Origin: JAKZVK01 sp965248255
GTDB taxonomy: Bacteria; Acidobacteriota; Terriglobia; Bryobacterales; UBA6623
Direction: 5' to 3'
Length of the DNA: 64,000 nt
NCBI GenBank assembly: GCA_965248255.1
Contig: CBDFIW010000004.1
Location: 930,001 to 994,000 of the forward strand
Positions 42,760-52,300 of the stretch are shown here, one piece after another. How positions within the stretch are numbered: the first letter of the stretch is position 1; each line of letters opens with the position of its first letter. A program made the position numbers and the translations under genes. The notes below the pieces were generated by a model. That model was not told the origin of the DNA, did not search any database, and worked only from the letters and a program-made list of their open reading frames with translations.

Positions 42760-43548
42760 ATGATCGGCACGACCATCTCCCACTACCGCATCACCGACAA
42801 GCTCGGTGAAGGTGGCATGGGTGTCGTCTACAAAGCCGAAGACACCAAACTCAAACGTCCCGTCGCACTGAAATTCCTCGCGCCTCACCTGCTCCGTGAC
42901 GAAGAAGGCCGCAAACGCTTCCACCGGGAAGCCATGGCCGCCGCCGCTCTCGATCACCCCAACGTCTGCACGGTCTACGAAATCGACGAGGCGGATGGAC
43001 GCACGTTCATCGTCATGGCCTTCCTCGAAGGTCAAACCCTGAGCGAGAAGATCGCCGACGGTCCGCTCAAGCTCCCCGAAGCCCTCTCCATCGCCATCCA
43101 GATGGCGGACGGACTCGAAGCCGCGCACGAAAAGGCCATCGCCCATCGCGACATCAAGCCCGACAACGTGATGCTTCTGGCAGGCTCGCGCGGACTGGTG
43201 AAGATCATGGACTTCGGCTTGGCGCAACTGGCCGGGAGTTCCAAACTCACCCAGCACGGCACGACGCTGGGGACGATGGCCTACATGTCGCCCGAGCAGG
43301 CTGAAGGCGCCGAGACAGACCACCGCAGCGACATCTGGTCCCTCGGTGTCGTGTTCTACGAGATGGTGACCGGACAGCAGCCGTTTCGCGGGGACTTCGA
43401 CCAGGCGGTCGTGTTCTCCCTCATGAACGAGCCGCCGGAGCCGTTGACCGCCGTCCGAACCGGTGTGCCTAAGGAACTGGAGCGCATCGTCAATAAGTGC
43501 TTGGCGAAGAAAGCCGAGGAGCGTTATCAGCACGCCGACGAGTTGCTA
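42760..43548 (+). pseudogene. Ser/Thr kinase-PD40 receptor gene, 5' part (split by IS630)
   Basis: The first 263 codons of a Hanks-type Ser/Thr kinase. GEGGMGVVYKAED is the P-loop, VALKFLAPHL the Lys, HRDIKPDNVM the catalytic loop, MDFGLAQ the DFG, and YMSPEQAEGA the activation segment. The kinase domain is complete or nearly so. The frame meets an insertion at the TA at 43547-43548, inside DELL. The same reading frame resumes at 44715 as VDLQALRRD. Acidobacteria often join such kinases to a TM helix and WD40-like propeller. It may still give a truncated kinase. Confidence 0.88.
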
Positions 43549-44712
43549 GTGTAGTGCACCATAAATAATGTAACTTATATTGGCTTCCCATCGTCTCTAT
43601 TAACAGGAGGCATGGGATGCGAAGAGCACAACCAGTAACTTTGAACACAGCGCAATGCAAGCAGTTGGACCGCTACGCGCGCGGCCGCCAAGTCGCCGTT
43701 CGTCTCGCCCTGCGAGCCAGGATTGTCCTGCTGGCCGCCGACGGTCTCGAGAATAAGCAGATCGCCGCACAGCTCGGTGTCTCGCGGCAGTTGGTGGCCC
43801 GCTGGCGCACGCGCTTTCTCGAAAGCAGCATCGCCGGCATTGCAAAAGACGCCCCACGGCCCGGTCGTAAACCTGCCGTCTCGAAGCAGAAAGTACAGCA
43901 GATCATCCACAAGACCACCCGCGAGAAACCGTCCAACGCCACCCACTGGAGCCGCCGCACCATGGCCGCCGCGGCCGGCGTCAGCGCTTCCACCGTGGGA
44001 CGGATTTGGCGCGCCCATGGCCTCAAGCCCCACCGCGTCAAGACCTTCAAGCTCAGCAATGACCCGCGTTTCGCCGAGAAACTCGACGACATCGTCGGAC
44101 TCTATCTCAATCCGCCTGAGCATGCTCTGGTTCTCTCGCTCGATGAGAAGTCCCAAATCCAAGCCCTCGATCGCACCCAGCCCGGCCTGCCGCTCAAAAA
44201 GGGACGCGGCCAAACGATGACCCACGATTACAAGCGCAACGGCACGACCACCCTGTTTGCGGCGCTCAACAGCCTTGACGGCAGCGTGATCGCCGAGTGC
44301 ATGCCCCGACACAGCCACCAGGAATGGCTGCGCTTCCTGCGCTTAATTGACCGCCGCACTCCCAAGGACAAACAGCTTCATCTCATCGTGGACAACTATG
44401 CCACCCACAAGCATGCCGCTGTGAAGCGTTGGCTCGATCGTCACCCGCGCTTCCACATTCATTTCACCCCGACCTCGGCGTCGTGGCTGAACATGGTCGA
44501 GCGATTCTTTCGCGATCTCACCGTCAAGCGCCTGCGCCGCGGCGTGTTTCGCAGCGTGGACGAGCTCGTCGCCGCCATTGACGACTACATCGCCCAGCAC
44601 AACGGGCATCCCACGCCCTTCATCTGGACCGCGACCGCCTCCGACATCCTCGAGAAAGTCAAGCGCGGACGTGCCGCCCTGCATAAGGTGCAATCTGCTT
44701 GACGCACTACAC
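43549..44712 (+). mobile_element. IS630-family insertion sequence b, complete, inserted in kinase gene
   Basis: 1164 bp element. Ends: GTGTAGTGCACC at the left and, reverse-complemented, GTGTAGTGCGTC at the right. TA flanks at 43547-43548 and 44713-44714. Removing the element plus one TA joins the kinase frame exactly. A second copy, identical as far as visible, starts at 63788. Confidence 0.93.
43617..44702 (+). CDS. IS630-family transposase (element b)
   Basis: 361 aa. HTH domain (EN-KQIAAQLGVSRQLVARWR) near residues 46-65. Catalytic residues are Asp176 (LSLDEKSQIQ), Asp259 (LIVDNYATHK) and Glu295 (SWLNMVERFF). Intact frame and preceded by AGGAGG at the expected distance. The identical second copy suggests it is recently active. 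Confidence 0.93.
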   Translation: MRRAQPVTLNTAQCKQLDRYARGRQVAVRLALRARIVLLAADGLENKQIAAQLGVSRQLVARWRTRFLESSIAGIAKDAPRPGRKPAVSKQKVQQIIHKTTREKPSNATHWSRRTMAAAAGVSASTVGRIWRAHGLKPHRVKTFKLSNDPRFAEKLDDIVGLYLNPPEHALVLSLDEKSQIQALDRTQPGLPLKKGRGQTMTHDYKRNGTTTLFAALNSLDGSVIAECMPRHSHQEWLRFLRLIDRRTPKDKQLHLIVDNYATHKHAAVKRWLDRHPRFHIHFTPTSASWLNMVERFFRDLTVKRLRRGVFRSVDELVAAIDDYIAQHNGHPTPFIWTATASDILEKVKRGRAALHKVQSA

Positions 44713-46598
44713 TAGTTGACCTGCAGGCGCTGCGGCGCGACCTGGAACCACAGCAGTCACAAGTCCGGCCGGTCCCCGCTCCGGCCAACCGCACGTTACA
44801 AACGGTCCTCGCAGTGGGCGTGCCTCTGCTTCTGGCCGTGGCAGGCGTGGCCTGGTGGTTTGGGGGTAGGTCAGTAACCGACGTGCCGGCGCCTCAATAC
44901 GACTTTCGGCAACTGACCCACGACACGGGCCTCACTCACCAACCCGCTATTTCGAACGACGGACGAATGATCGCCTACGCTTCGGATCGTGCAGGCGAAG
45001 GGAATCTCGACATCTGGGTACAGCCGGTAGCCGGAGGCGGCCTCATTCCAGTCACCGATCACGAGGCCGACGACTGGCAGCCGGACTTCTCGCCCGACGG
45101 CAGCCAGGTCGTGTTCCGATCCGAGCGTGACGGAGGCGGGGTCTACGTGGCACCTGCCCTCGGGGGAGCGGCTCGCTTGTTGGCGAAGGACGGACGGCGG
45201 CCACGGCTCTCTCCGGACGGCCAGTGGGTTGCCTATGCCGTGGGCGGACCGCTTCGTGAAGCAAGTATCCATATCGTTGCGATGAGTGCGGGGGCTTCGC
45301 GGAAACTGGAGACGGGCGTTGGGTGGGGGTATAGACCTGTCTGGTCACCCGATGGGCAGCACATCCTCTTTGCTGGAAGCCCCGAACAGGTGGCGATGAC
45401 TCTTGAAACTGTTGACTGGTGGATCGCGCCGGCCGAGGGTGGCCAGGCTGTAAAGACACGCGCTGTGGACATCGCCGAAAAAGCTGGGCTCAGGTTGATT
45501 CGGCATCGGGCAGCAGCCACTTGCCTGGCCGACCCCGACCGCATCATCTTTTCCGCAGGGCAGGGAGACACCACGAACATCTATCAACTCATGTTGGCCT
45601 CGGAACCGTGGCGGGCGGTGAGTACACCCCTGCGGCTTACGCAAGGCATCTCACAACAACAGCCTGCGGCACTCCCTGACGGCCGCATCGCTTTCACCTC
45701 CCGCAGCCGCAACCTGGATGTCTGGGTTGCTGCCATTGATGCGAGCCGGGGTGAGCTCAACGGCGAACCGGAGCCTGTAACGGCCAGCGCCGGAGATGAG
45801 CGGTTCCCCACGGTGTCGGCGGACGGCGCCAAATTGGCCTTCGTCCGCGTTCAGTCGGACAACTTCGATGTCTGGATTCGGGACAACGAGACGGGTGTGG
45901 AGACGCCGCTAGTCGTGACACCGGCGAGGGAAGAGCGCGCGCTCATTTCGCCGGACGGAACAAAGGTCGCGTTTGTCCGAGGTGCTTACGGGAACTTTGA
46001 GCTGTTCGTCATTCCCACCGGAGGGGGCGTGGAGGAGAAGCTCGCCGATCGCGTGACTACGATCATGCCCTGGTCTCCGGACAGTAGGAAGATCATCTAT
46101 GCTTCACCAGCATTCGACCAATGGTCCACGATCGACGTTGAGACACGGGAGGTCGTTCACATCTTGGAGAACCCCGGCAACCGTGTACATTCGCCTACAT
46201 TCTCACCAGACGGGCAATGGTTGTCTCTCAAGGTTATCGAGCAGCCCGCCCGCGTGGAACTCACTTTTATTGCACCCCTCCGTGACGGCATCGCGGCCCC
46301 TCGCAGCGAATGGATTCGCATCACGAAAGACCAGATCGACCGTAGGAGTTGGTGATCTCCCGACGGGAGCGTGCTCTATTTGTTCTCTGGGAGAGACGGC
46401 TTTCTGTGCGTCTGGGCGTACCATCTCAACCCTGAGTCAAAGCAGCCTGTGGGCGAGTTGAAGCACGTTTTCGGCTTCCACGAACAGCGTCGTTCTCTGA
46501 GCCCTCAAGGCTACGGTTTGGCTGCCGACAAGCTCTACCCCAGCGTGCAAGAAACCACCGGCAACATCTGGCTAGCAGAGCCCCAAACCGCGCCATGA
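44713..46598 (+). pseudogene. Ser/Thr kinase-PD40 receptor gene, 3' part (in-frame TGA)
   Basis: Continuation of the kinase gene in one frame from 44715. A juxtamembrane part (VDLQALRRDLEP) leads to a TM helix (VLAVGVPLLLAVAGVAWWF), then PD40/WD40-like propeller repeats with SPDG motifs (DFSPDGSQVVF, RLSPDGQWVAY, LISPDGTKVAF, TFSPDGQWLSL). A TGA at 46353-46355 interrupts the frame just after RRSW and before SPDGSVLYLFSGRDGF; the frame then runs on to 46598. The TGA sits between W and SPDG, so it looks like an inserted codon. Rejoined, the protein would be about 890 aa. Confidence 0.85.
46353..46355 (+). other. In-frame TGA in propeller domain
   Basis: Stop codon between TGG and TCTCCCGACGG within a repeat that elsewhere reads W-SPDG. 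Frame is open on both sides for over 200 nt. Confidence 0.85.
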
Positions 46599-47422
46599 CC
46601 GTAAATACCTACAGAGTGAGATTCTTGTCAACAATGGCAGGATTTGGTGCCCAGTTGCGTTTACGCGGCTTGAGGCCGATTAGGCCGGCCGTTTTACGGC
46701 TGGTTTCCCTGATCGCCTCGGGGCAACCCTTAGGCCGGTTTTAGCGGCCTTACGGTGGCGGGCTTGAGCCGCTCAGGATTAGGCGACGGCCTCGATTTGT
46801 TCGGGACAGTCTTGCCGGTTCATGGCTCAAGCCGGTTTGGGCAAGGCCCCTCGAAGGGGCCTGATTCATTCACTCGCGGTCGTTCTACCAAGCGTAGAAC
46901 GCCTGGCCTAGTCGAAACCAAGGCCCGCAAGCGGGCCTATTCGCGTCCGGAGTGTTGGGCGGGATGGGCCAGTTAAGCTTGTGGCTGGTCGTAGGCGGGC
47001 AGTCGCGTGTCACCTTCAGGTTGCAGTTTCACAGCCGCTTGGTTCCGGCTCGTCTGGGTCAGGGAGCGGGCCGGCACGAACCCTGACACTACTCCAAGGG
47101 CCTCTACCCCGGGAACTGCCTGGTCCGCTAGGCATCAGCCGAACCTCAGTCACAGAAGTTTGAAATTCTTAACTCACTGCGGGAAAAGGACTTGCCGTCC
47201 CCGGCCCCTCTCTACTCTTGCACCCTCGTGTTACCCTGCAACTGAGGGTGGGTGACACGGTTGCCCGCCCTCACGCGTTGACGTTCTCGAGGCCTCGAGC
47301 AAACGCAATTGGTGTATCGGCGGCTCCGTTCCTAAACCGGACCGGAGCTAGACGGCCCAGAGTCGGAGAGAGGGCCGCGACGCCCCGGAATCGATTCCGG
47401 CAAGTAAGGATTACAACCGTAG

Positions 47423-47448
47423 CGCGGATCTCGCTTTTGAGATCCGCG
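47423..47448. repeat. Hairpin with 10-bp stem
   Basis: CGCGGATCTC-gctttt-GAGATCCGCG, perfect arms with a 6-nt loop. Confidence 0.75.
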
Positions 47449-47602
47449 GGGTTTCGTGAGTGCGGTCGGCTGCCTTTGGCAAGCCTGGGCGACAAACCGA
47501 AAGCCCCCTGGCAAGGGGGCGAATAGGCCAAGCTCAGGACTTCTCTCGCAGCCGTCCCGGTGGCACTCCGAATCCTCCTTCGCGCCACGCCACAAGATGG
47601 CG

Positions 47603-47642
47603 GCCCCGGAGGCTCCGCTCAATGAGACGGAGCCTCCGGGGC
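47603..47642. repeat. Hairpin with 15-bp stem
   Basis: GCCCCGGAGGCTCCG (47603-47617) pairs perfectly with 47628-47642. The loop contains a further CTC/GAG pair, so the stem may be longer with a bulge. Confidence 0.8.
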
Positions 47643-47751
47643 AAAGTTCGAACAACTCTTCGCCGTGCCGGACAGGTGTCTCTGCAATTCAGTCCGCGCT
47701 CCATCGCTCTCTGTGACACAACAGGGCCCAGACGCGACATGAGATTTGCGG

Positions 47752-48801
47752 TTACTGGATCGTCAGAAACCGCCTGGGATTCTCGACCAGAATCTTATCT
47801 AGATCCGCATCGGATACGCCTTGCGCCTTCAGGCGAGGGGTGATGTTTTCGAGCACATGGCCGTAACCATGCCCGCCGTAGGTGGTCAGGTCCGATTTGA
47901 AGCAGCAATCCTGGGCGACGAAAACCTGGCCGGCGTAACCTAGCCGAACCAGCTCGGAGATGACGTCCACTCGCATGTCATCGGAAGGATGCTGGCGGCC
48001 CACCGAGGCGAAGTAGATATCCCGGCCGAAAGTGTCGAAGCTCAGGTTGCATCCGCGGTCGGCCAGCTTGCGGTAGCGGTCGATCACCTCGCGGAACCTG
48101 TTTTCGACGTGACTCATCATCACGCGGCTGGGGTCGACTCCCTCCTCCTCGAGGATGTCCAGCACGGCGGGTGGTGAGTCGGCATCGTGACCGGGATGAA
48201 TCGAGATGGGCGCCCCGGTTTCCTTATGTGCCTGCGCGGCCGCTCGGATGCACTTCTCTTCATTCGGGTGAAGGGGCCACGACGCCCCGATCTCGCCGAT
48301 CAGTCCGGACCGAACGCCGCTGCCCTCGATGCCCTCGTTCACGTTCCGGATGATTTCCGCCCCGATACCCTCGGTGGTCTTGTCGTCCATGTCCGGCGGA
48401 TGCGAAGGATAAATGTAGTAGCCGTTGCCGGCAACGATCTGGACGCCTGTTCGGGCGGCGACTTGGGCCAGCCCTTTCGGGTTCGGGGCGATGCCAATAA
48501 TCGTTTGGTCCACGAGGGCGGCGCCGCCGAGGTCGCGGTACTTCCCCACTTCGGCTTCTACGATGCTGGCATCGTCCATCAGCAGGTTGGGCCGTGAGCT
48601 CATGACGTTCTGCCGCAACCAGCCCATGTTCGACAACTGCAGCGGCTCGTCGACGAGGCTCTTGCCCCGCTCATCCTCGGGCGGGCGGAAGTAACAGGTC
48701 AGGTCGAAGAAGAGGTGTTCATGGATGAGAGTCTTGCCCAGATCCGCGGGCTCAATCGCCCCGGTTACGGTGAGGATCTTCCCTTGGATGTCAGTCGCCA
48801 T
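47752..48801 (-). CDS. Phosphotriesterase-family metal-dependent hydrolase
   Basis: 349 aa, start at 48801 (MATDIQGKILTVTGAI); a frame to 48951 runs into the neighbouring IS end. Amidohydrolase-type barrel: the HxH motif in LIHEHLFFD, a ligand Glu in LIGEIGASWP, His in ISIHPGHD and MMSHVENRF, and Asp in FVAQDCCFKSDL. The C-terminal VENPRRFLTIQ is typical of PTE homologues. Such proteins hydrolyse lactones or phosphotriesters; substrate unknown. Stands alone between the hairpin region and the IS481 element. Confidence 0.9.
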   Translation of the reverse strand: MATDIQGKILTVTGAIEPADLGKTLIHEHLFFDLTCYFRPPEDERGKSLVDEPLQLSNMGWLRQNVMSSRPNLLMDDASIVEAEVGKYRDLGGAALVDQTIIGIAPNPKGLAQVAARTGVQIVAGNGYYIYPSHPPDMDDKTTEGIGAEIIRNVNEGIEGSGVRSGLIGEIGASWPLHPNEEKCIRAAAQAHKETGAPISIHPGHDADSPPAVLDILEEEGVDPSRVMMSHVENRFREVIDRYRKLADRGCNLSFDTFGRDIYFASVGRQHPSDDMRVDVISELVRLGYAGQVFVAQDCCFKSDLTTYGGHGYGHVLENITPRLKAQGVSDADLDKILVENPRRFLTIQ

Positions 48802-48901
48802 AGGTTGTCCAGTAATAGCGTGTGAAGGTAGTGTTAGGCACCCCAAATCCGTACGTAGTCCTTGGCGAGCGCACCCGGCGCCCCGGCAAGGGCACGAGAA
48901 T

Positions 48902-50329
48902 GTACGTCCGGGTACATGGGTAACAGAATAACCCGGGTACATGGGTAACACTTTTCTATGTTTCTCCAGGGCAAGGCCCTTTCTCAGCTGCCTCCCTCGA
49001 AGCTGTGTTTGGGGCGTGACGCAGGGAGCCCGTAGGGCGACCGGAGTCGCGTCCCAAACACTCGGCCGGCACCCGTGGCCGGGTGCTCTTCCCCGTCCGC
49101 CTCGCTCGCTGCAGGTGCTCCCGCTCCAGAGGCGTCAACAGCAGCGCACCCAACCAGATCCGCCAGCCCTGCTCGTCCTCCTCCAAGCCCACGGTCTCTC
49201 CCGCCAGCACCTCACTGAGAAACACAACCCGATTGCGCCAGTGGATATCGCCGCGTTCGGCCACCTGCCGCAGCTGGTATCGACTCGGATACTCCATCTC
49301 GGGCAGCCGCGCCGGATACTCTCGCGGCGAGGGCACGTACGCGCTCGCCGGCGTCGCCATCCCCAGCGCCTCGTGCGGCCGCTGCTCGTTGTAGTCGCGT
49401 TGGAAGCTGTGGAAGGCCCGTTGCTGTCCCCGCGCCGTCGCGCGCGGCGGACTCGCCGTCTCCTTCTTCAGCGTGCGGTGCATGCGCTCGTGCCGCCCGT
49501 TCTGCTCCGGGTGGCCCGGCTCGATGCGTTCCGGCACCACGCCCAGTCGCAGGAACCACACGCTCAGCCGGCTCAGCCCGCCCAGAGCAACCGACGCAAA
49601 CGGCGGCCCGTTGTCGGAGCGCAACGCCCGCGGCAACCCGTACTCGCGGAAGGTCGCTTCCAACAGCGGCTGCACGTGCGCGTAGTTGGGCCTCTCGACC
49701 GCCTGACAGCGCAGCAGATAGCGGCTCGCCGTATCCGAGATCGTCAGCGGATCGCAGCGCCACCCGTCGCCGGTGCGGAAATGTCCTTTGAAGTCGATGG
49801 CCCAAACCTGGCTGGGCGCCGTGGCGTCGCTCAGCGTCGAGCTGGGGGTGGCGTGGCGGCGTCGCCGCCGAGCGTAGGTGAGGCCGTGGCGTTTGAGGAT
49901 GGCGCCGATAGTGGATGGCGACGGCCAAGCCTGCTCGGGGCGCTCGCGCTCGAGAAAGGCATGCAGCTTGCGTTCGCCCCAGCTAGACCGTTGCGCCCGC
50001 AACGCCAGGATGGCGGCCTCGTCGTCGGCGCCGACGGCGTTAGGATGGCTGCGCGGCGCGCGCGAGCGGTCGGCCAGCCCGGCCACCCCCTCTTGTTCCT
50101 AGCGCGCCCACCACTTGTAGCCGGTCTTGCGGCTGACGCCGTAGACGCGGCAGAGAGCGGCGATCGATTCGTCGCCGGCTTCGACTTCCCTCACGAAATT
50201 CACTCGTTCGTCGTGCACATGAGTCTCCTTCCAAGCCAAAACAGAATCACCTCCTTCTGTTCTGGATTCTGGAACAATCTGTTACCCATGTGCTCGCGTA
50301 GATCTGTTACCTATGTCCTCGGGACGTAC
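48902..50329 (-). mobile_element. IS481-like insertion sequence with tandem terminal repeats
   Basis: About 1.43 kb. Both ends share GTACGTCC followed by ACATRGGTAACAG (R=A/G). Each end carries two copies of the 12-bp motif ACATGGGTAACA or its variant: 48914-48925 and 48939-48950 on the left, 50280-50291 and 50305-50316 (inverted) on the right. Exact outer ends are uncertain by a few bases. Confidence 0.82.
48956..50218 (-). pseudogene. IS481-family transposase with in-frame TAG
   Basis: DDE integrase-type transposase. The N-terminal HTH (AALCRVYGVSRKTGYKWWAR) starts from a GTG at 50218 with GGAG upstream. An in-frame TAG at 50101-50099 interrupts it right after the HTH. The remainder reads EQEGVAGLADRSRAP, then a catalytic domain: Asp in VWAIDFKGHFRTG, Asp in LRSDNGPPF, Glu in PEQNGRHERMHRTLK. 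The catalytic core is intact, so it could be made from an internal start, but the full-length protein is broken. The tail after the core is 120 residues. Confidence 0.85.
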
Positions 50330-50838
50330 CTGAGAGTAGCCCACTGCGCAAGCTGTGGGTAAGCGTGGCCAAACGCTTTCCAGCCCCGGCAGGGGCGTTC
50401 GAGCCGTTTTCTTGTCGGTGCCTGCCGGCTGGAGGAAAACGAGAAACGGCTGGTTTCAGAAAGGCCTGCGGGCTTGTTGTCCGCATCACGCGTTGGGTGC
50501 CCGAACCGGCATGTTGAGACTCGGTCTCAGTCAACATGGAGGGCTGCTTCCATTCTCGCTCACCCCTACCGGGGCTCCCTGTTATGCGGGCGCTGAGCTC
50601 CCACGGCTTGCGCCGTGGGCTATTTTCGAACGTCCGCTTCGCGGACTAGGCTCCTCTGCTGCCCGCAAGGCTACAGACGGATTAGGGCGCGCGCACTTGA
50701 TTTCACATGTGGAACATCGGTCCGCATTACTATATCCAAGCGGGGTGAGGCGTTCAACTGACGCGACCGGGCGGCGGCCGACGACCGCCGGCCGCGATTC
50801 CTGGATGCGAGCTATGGCGATCCCAAAACAACCGGCGT
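50330..50838. other. Non-coding region with several palindromes
   Basis: About 510 bp. It includes GAGAC-tcg-GTCTC nested in TGTTGA...TCAACA (about 50512-50537), CCCACGGCTTGCGCCGTGGG (50600-50619, related to family B), and GTCCGC-ttc-GCGGAC (50632-50646). The M24-like remnant begins at its end. Confidence 0.6.
50600..50619. repeat. Dispersed palindrome, family B-like
   Basis: CCCACGGCTTGCGCCGTGGG with 7-bp outer arms CCCACGG/CCGTGGG identical to the arms of copy 1 at 41261, but a different centre. Confidence 0.7.
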
Positions 50839-51006
50839 GCGGACAATGACCGTCCGCTGGAAGCAGGCATGGTTTTCCATCTGCCCATGTCGTTTCGCAA
50901 GTACGGCGAGTATGGCGTCAATCTCAGCCAGACGATGCTCGTCGGCGAGGATGGGGCGGAACCGCTGGGCAAGAGTCCGGCGCGGTTGCAGGTCGTGCCG
51001 GTGTGA
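50839..51006 (+). pseudogene. M24-family peptidase C-terminal fragment
   Basis: The frame ending at the TGA at 51004-51006 reads ADNDRPLEAGMVFHLPMS, then FRKYGEYGVNLSQTMLVGED. This is the C-terminal end of Xaa-Pro/creatinase-type peptidases, including ectoine hydrolases. The rest of the gene (over 300 codons) is absent upstream, replaced by palindromic sequence. It ends 60 nt before the EutA-like gene, so it was probably the first gene of an old operon. Confidence 0.72.
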
Positions 51007-51065
51007 CGCTCGCTGCCGGTAAGAGCAAGCCTCTTCACACCGACCTTCCTTTGGGGACTTCAAGC

Positions 51066-51803
51066 ATGAACGCACAAACCGCGTTGCGACTGGGTTTCTT
51101 GTACCCCCACTACTCGGCCGAAGACGACTATCCCCGTATGGCCGGGCTCGTCGCACCGCGCGTCGCCGTCGAGGTCGTCCACACGACGATCAGCGAGGAC
51201 GCCCATCGCGTCGACCTTGTTCGCGAGACGGCCGACCCGGAGCGCCTTCGCGCCGGTGCCGAGACGCTGAGTGGCAGGCAGGTGAACGTGGCCCTGTGGG
51301 CCTGCACTTGCGCCAGCTTTATCTTCGGCCTCGAAGGGGCGAGGCAGCAGGCCGCCGCGATCGAAAAGATCGTGGGCGTGCCGACTTCAAGCACCTCCCT
51401 TGCCTTCGCCGAAGCGCTACGGGCGGCCGGGGTTGAGCGTGTCTCCATCGCGGCCAGCTACCCCCAAGACGTCGCGAGGTTCTTCGAAACCTTCCTGGCC
51501 GAAGCCGGGGTGCAGGTTGTGCATGCGGGGAGCCGCGGTATCCTGGCTGCCGTGGATGTTGCCAAGCTGGGCAGGGAAGAAACGATCCGGATGGTCCGGG
51601 AGAACGATCATGCCGAGGCCCAAGCGATTCTGGTGCCGGACACGGCCATGCACACGGCCGGCTATGTCGACGACCTCGAAGCCGCGGTGGGGAAAACGGT
51701 CCTGACCGCCAATCAGGTCACGATGTGGCAGGCGCTTCGCCTTGCCGGCGTGGAGCAACCGCGGGGCCGAGAGGGCTTGGGCTCACTGTTTCAGGCGTCG
51801 TAG
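51066..51803 (+). CDS. Maleate isomerase/EutA-like protein (Asp/Glu racemase superfamily)
   Basis: 245 aa; ATG at 51066 chosen (MNAQTALRLGFLYPHYSAED), with a GTG at 51003 possible. The first catalytic Cys is in VALWACTCASFIFG. The second catalytic Cys of the superfamily is not visible: the equivalent region reads LVPDTAMHTAGYVDD. That pattern and TANQVTMWQALRLAG resemble EutA, the accessory protein of ectoine degradation. It follows an M24 fragment and precedes a ruined ABC permease, which supports that link. Frame intact, expression uncertain. Confidence 0.78.
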   Translation: MNAQTALRLGFLYPHYSAEDDYPRMAGLVAPRVAVEVVHTTISEDAHRVDLVRETADPERLRAGAETLSGRQVNVALWACTCASFIFGLEGARQQAAAIEKIVGVPTSSTSLAFAEALRAAGVERVSIAASYPQDVARFFETFLAEAGVQVVHAGSRGILAAVDVAKLGREETIRMVRENDHAEAQAILVPDTAMHTAGYVDDLEAAVGKTVLTANQVTMWQALRLAGVEQPRGREGLGSLFQAS

Positions 51804-51833
51804 GGGGTGGCCGCCGTGCCCGCCCGGTCAACT

Positions 51834-52137
51834 TCAGTTTTCGAGAATCGTTCTCAGGAACTTCCTTGTGCGCGGCTGCGCCTGAAACGTCAGCTCGCTG
51901 AGTGTGATCAGCGAGACCAACGCGGTGCCTTTGAGAAGCTCGATGAACAGGTTCCCAAACGAGGGGATCGGAGAGCCGCCCCAAGCCCGCCAGGAACGCG
52001 GCGAAGACCGCCAGAGCCACGGCGCCCAGTGTTAATTCGGCAGTCACGACCAGCCCTTCGAGCAAGACAGGGGGCAGGTCGATGACTGATGACACGAGCA
52101 CAACAGCCCGCAGGGGTCTGCCGAACGATCGGTCCAT
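51834..52137 (-). pseudogene. Amino-acid/ectoine-type ABC permease remnant
   Basis: On the minus strand, LPPVLLEGLVVTAELTLGAVA (about 52070-52010) matches the N-terminal TM1 of His/Glu-type permeases. After a frameshift near 51960-51975 the text resumes as FGNLFIELLKGTALVSLITL, then SELTFQAQ, and stops at 51834. The loss of most of the middle domain and the frame change show that it is not functional. Position beside M24 and EutA-like genes suggests an ectoine uptake (Ehu) permease. Confidence 0.68.
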
Positions 52138-52187
52138 GGTGAACACCAGCCGGTTCGCCGCCACCGGCTCGACCCGCCGCTCAGAGA

Positions 52188-52205
52188 CGCAGGCGTGAGC
52201 CTGCG
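52188..52205. repeat. Dispersed hairpin repeat, family A, copy 4
   Basis: CGCAGGCGTGAGCCTGCG with flanking CTCAGAGA on the left; reverse-complemented it aligns with copies 3 and 5. Confidence 0.72.
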
Positions 52206-52300
52206 TTGAGCGCTTACCTCCGCCACGGCGGCCGCTGGGTCTTGGCAAGGCTGCCGTCGGCCTCCTCCCAGCAAGCCTCGTGCCCACCGCTAGAGGTCAG

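Larger units (their letters stand above)
46599..47751. other. Hairpin-rich non-coding region
   Basis: 1153 bp with no credible gene. It carries at least seven unrelated inverted repeats, given as separate entries where clearest: a 10-bp arm pair GGCTTGAGCC/GGCTCAAGCC (46761 and 46824), AGGCCCC/GGGGCCT (46844-46862), CGTTCTAC/GTAGAACG (46881-46901), AGGCCCGC/GCGGGCCT (46921-46938), GCCCCCT/AGGGGGC (47503-47520), and those at 47423 and 47603. Loops are short and U-tracts absent. It could be a structured RNA or an array of short palindromic elements. Confidence 0.6.

Noticed and set aside
46353..46355. TGA as a selenocysteine codon
   Set aside because: The stop lies between W and SPDG in a propeller repeat, with no catalytic role and no visible insertion hairpin right after it. 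A nonsense or insertion lesion in an already disrupted gene is simpler.
48902..48950. Possible CRISPR-like direct repeat
   Set aside because: Only two copies at the left end and two inverted at the right end of an insertion sequence; these are transposase sites.
48941..50362. Plus-strand open frame (473 codons) opposite the IS481 transposase
   Set aside because: Antisense shadow of the transposase with no domain of its own; the transposase motifs decide the strand.
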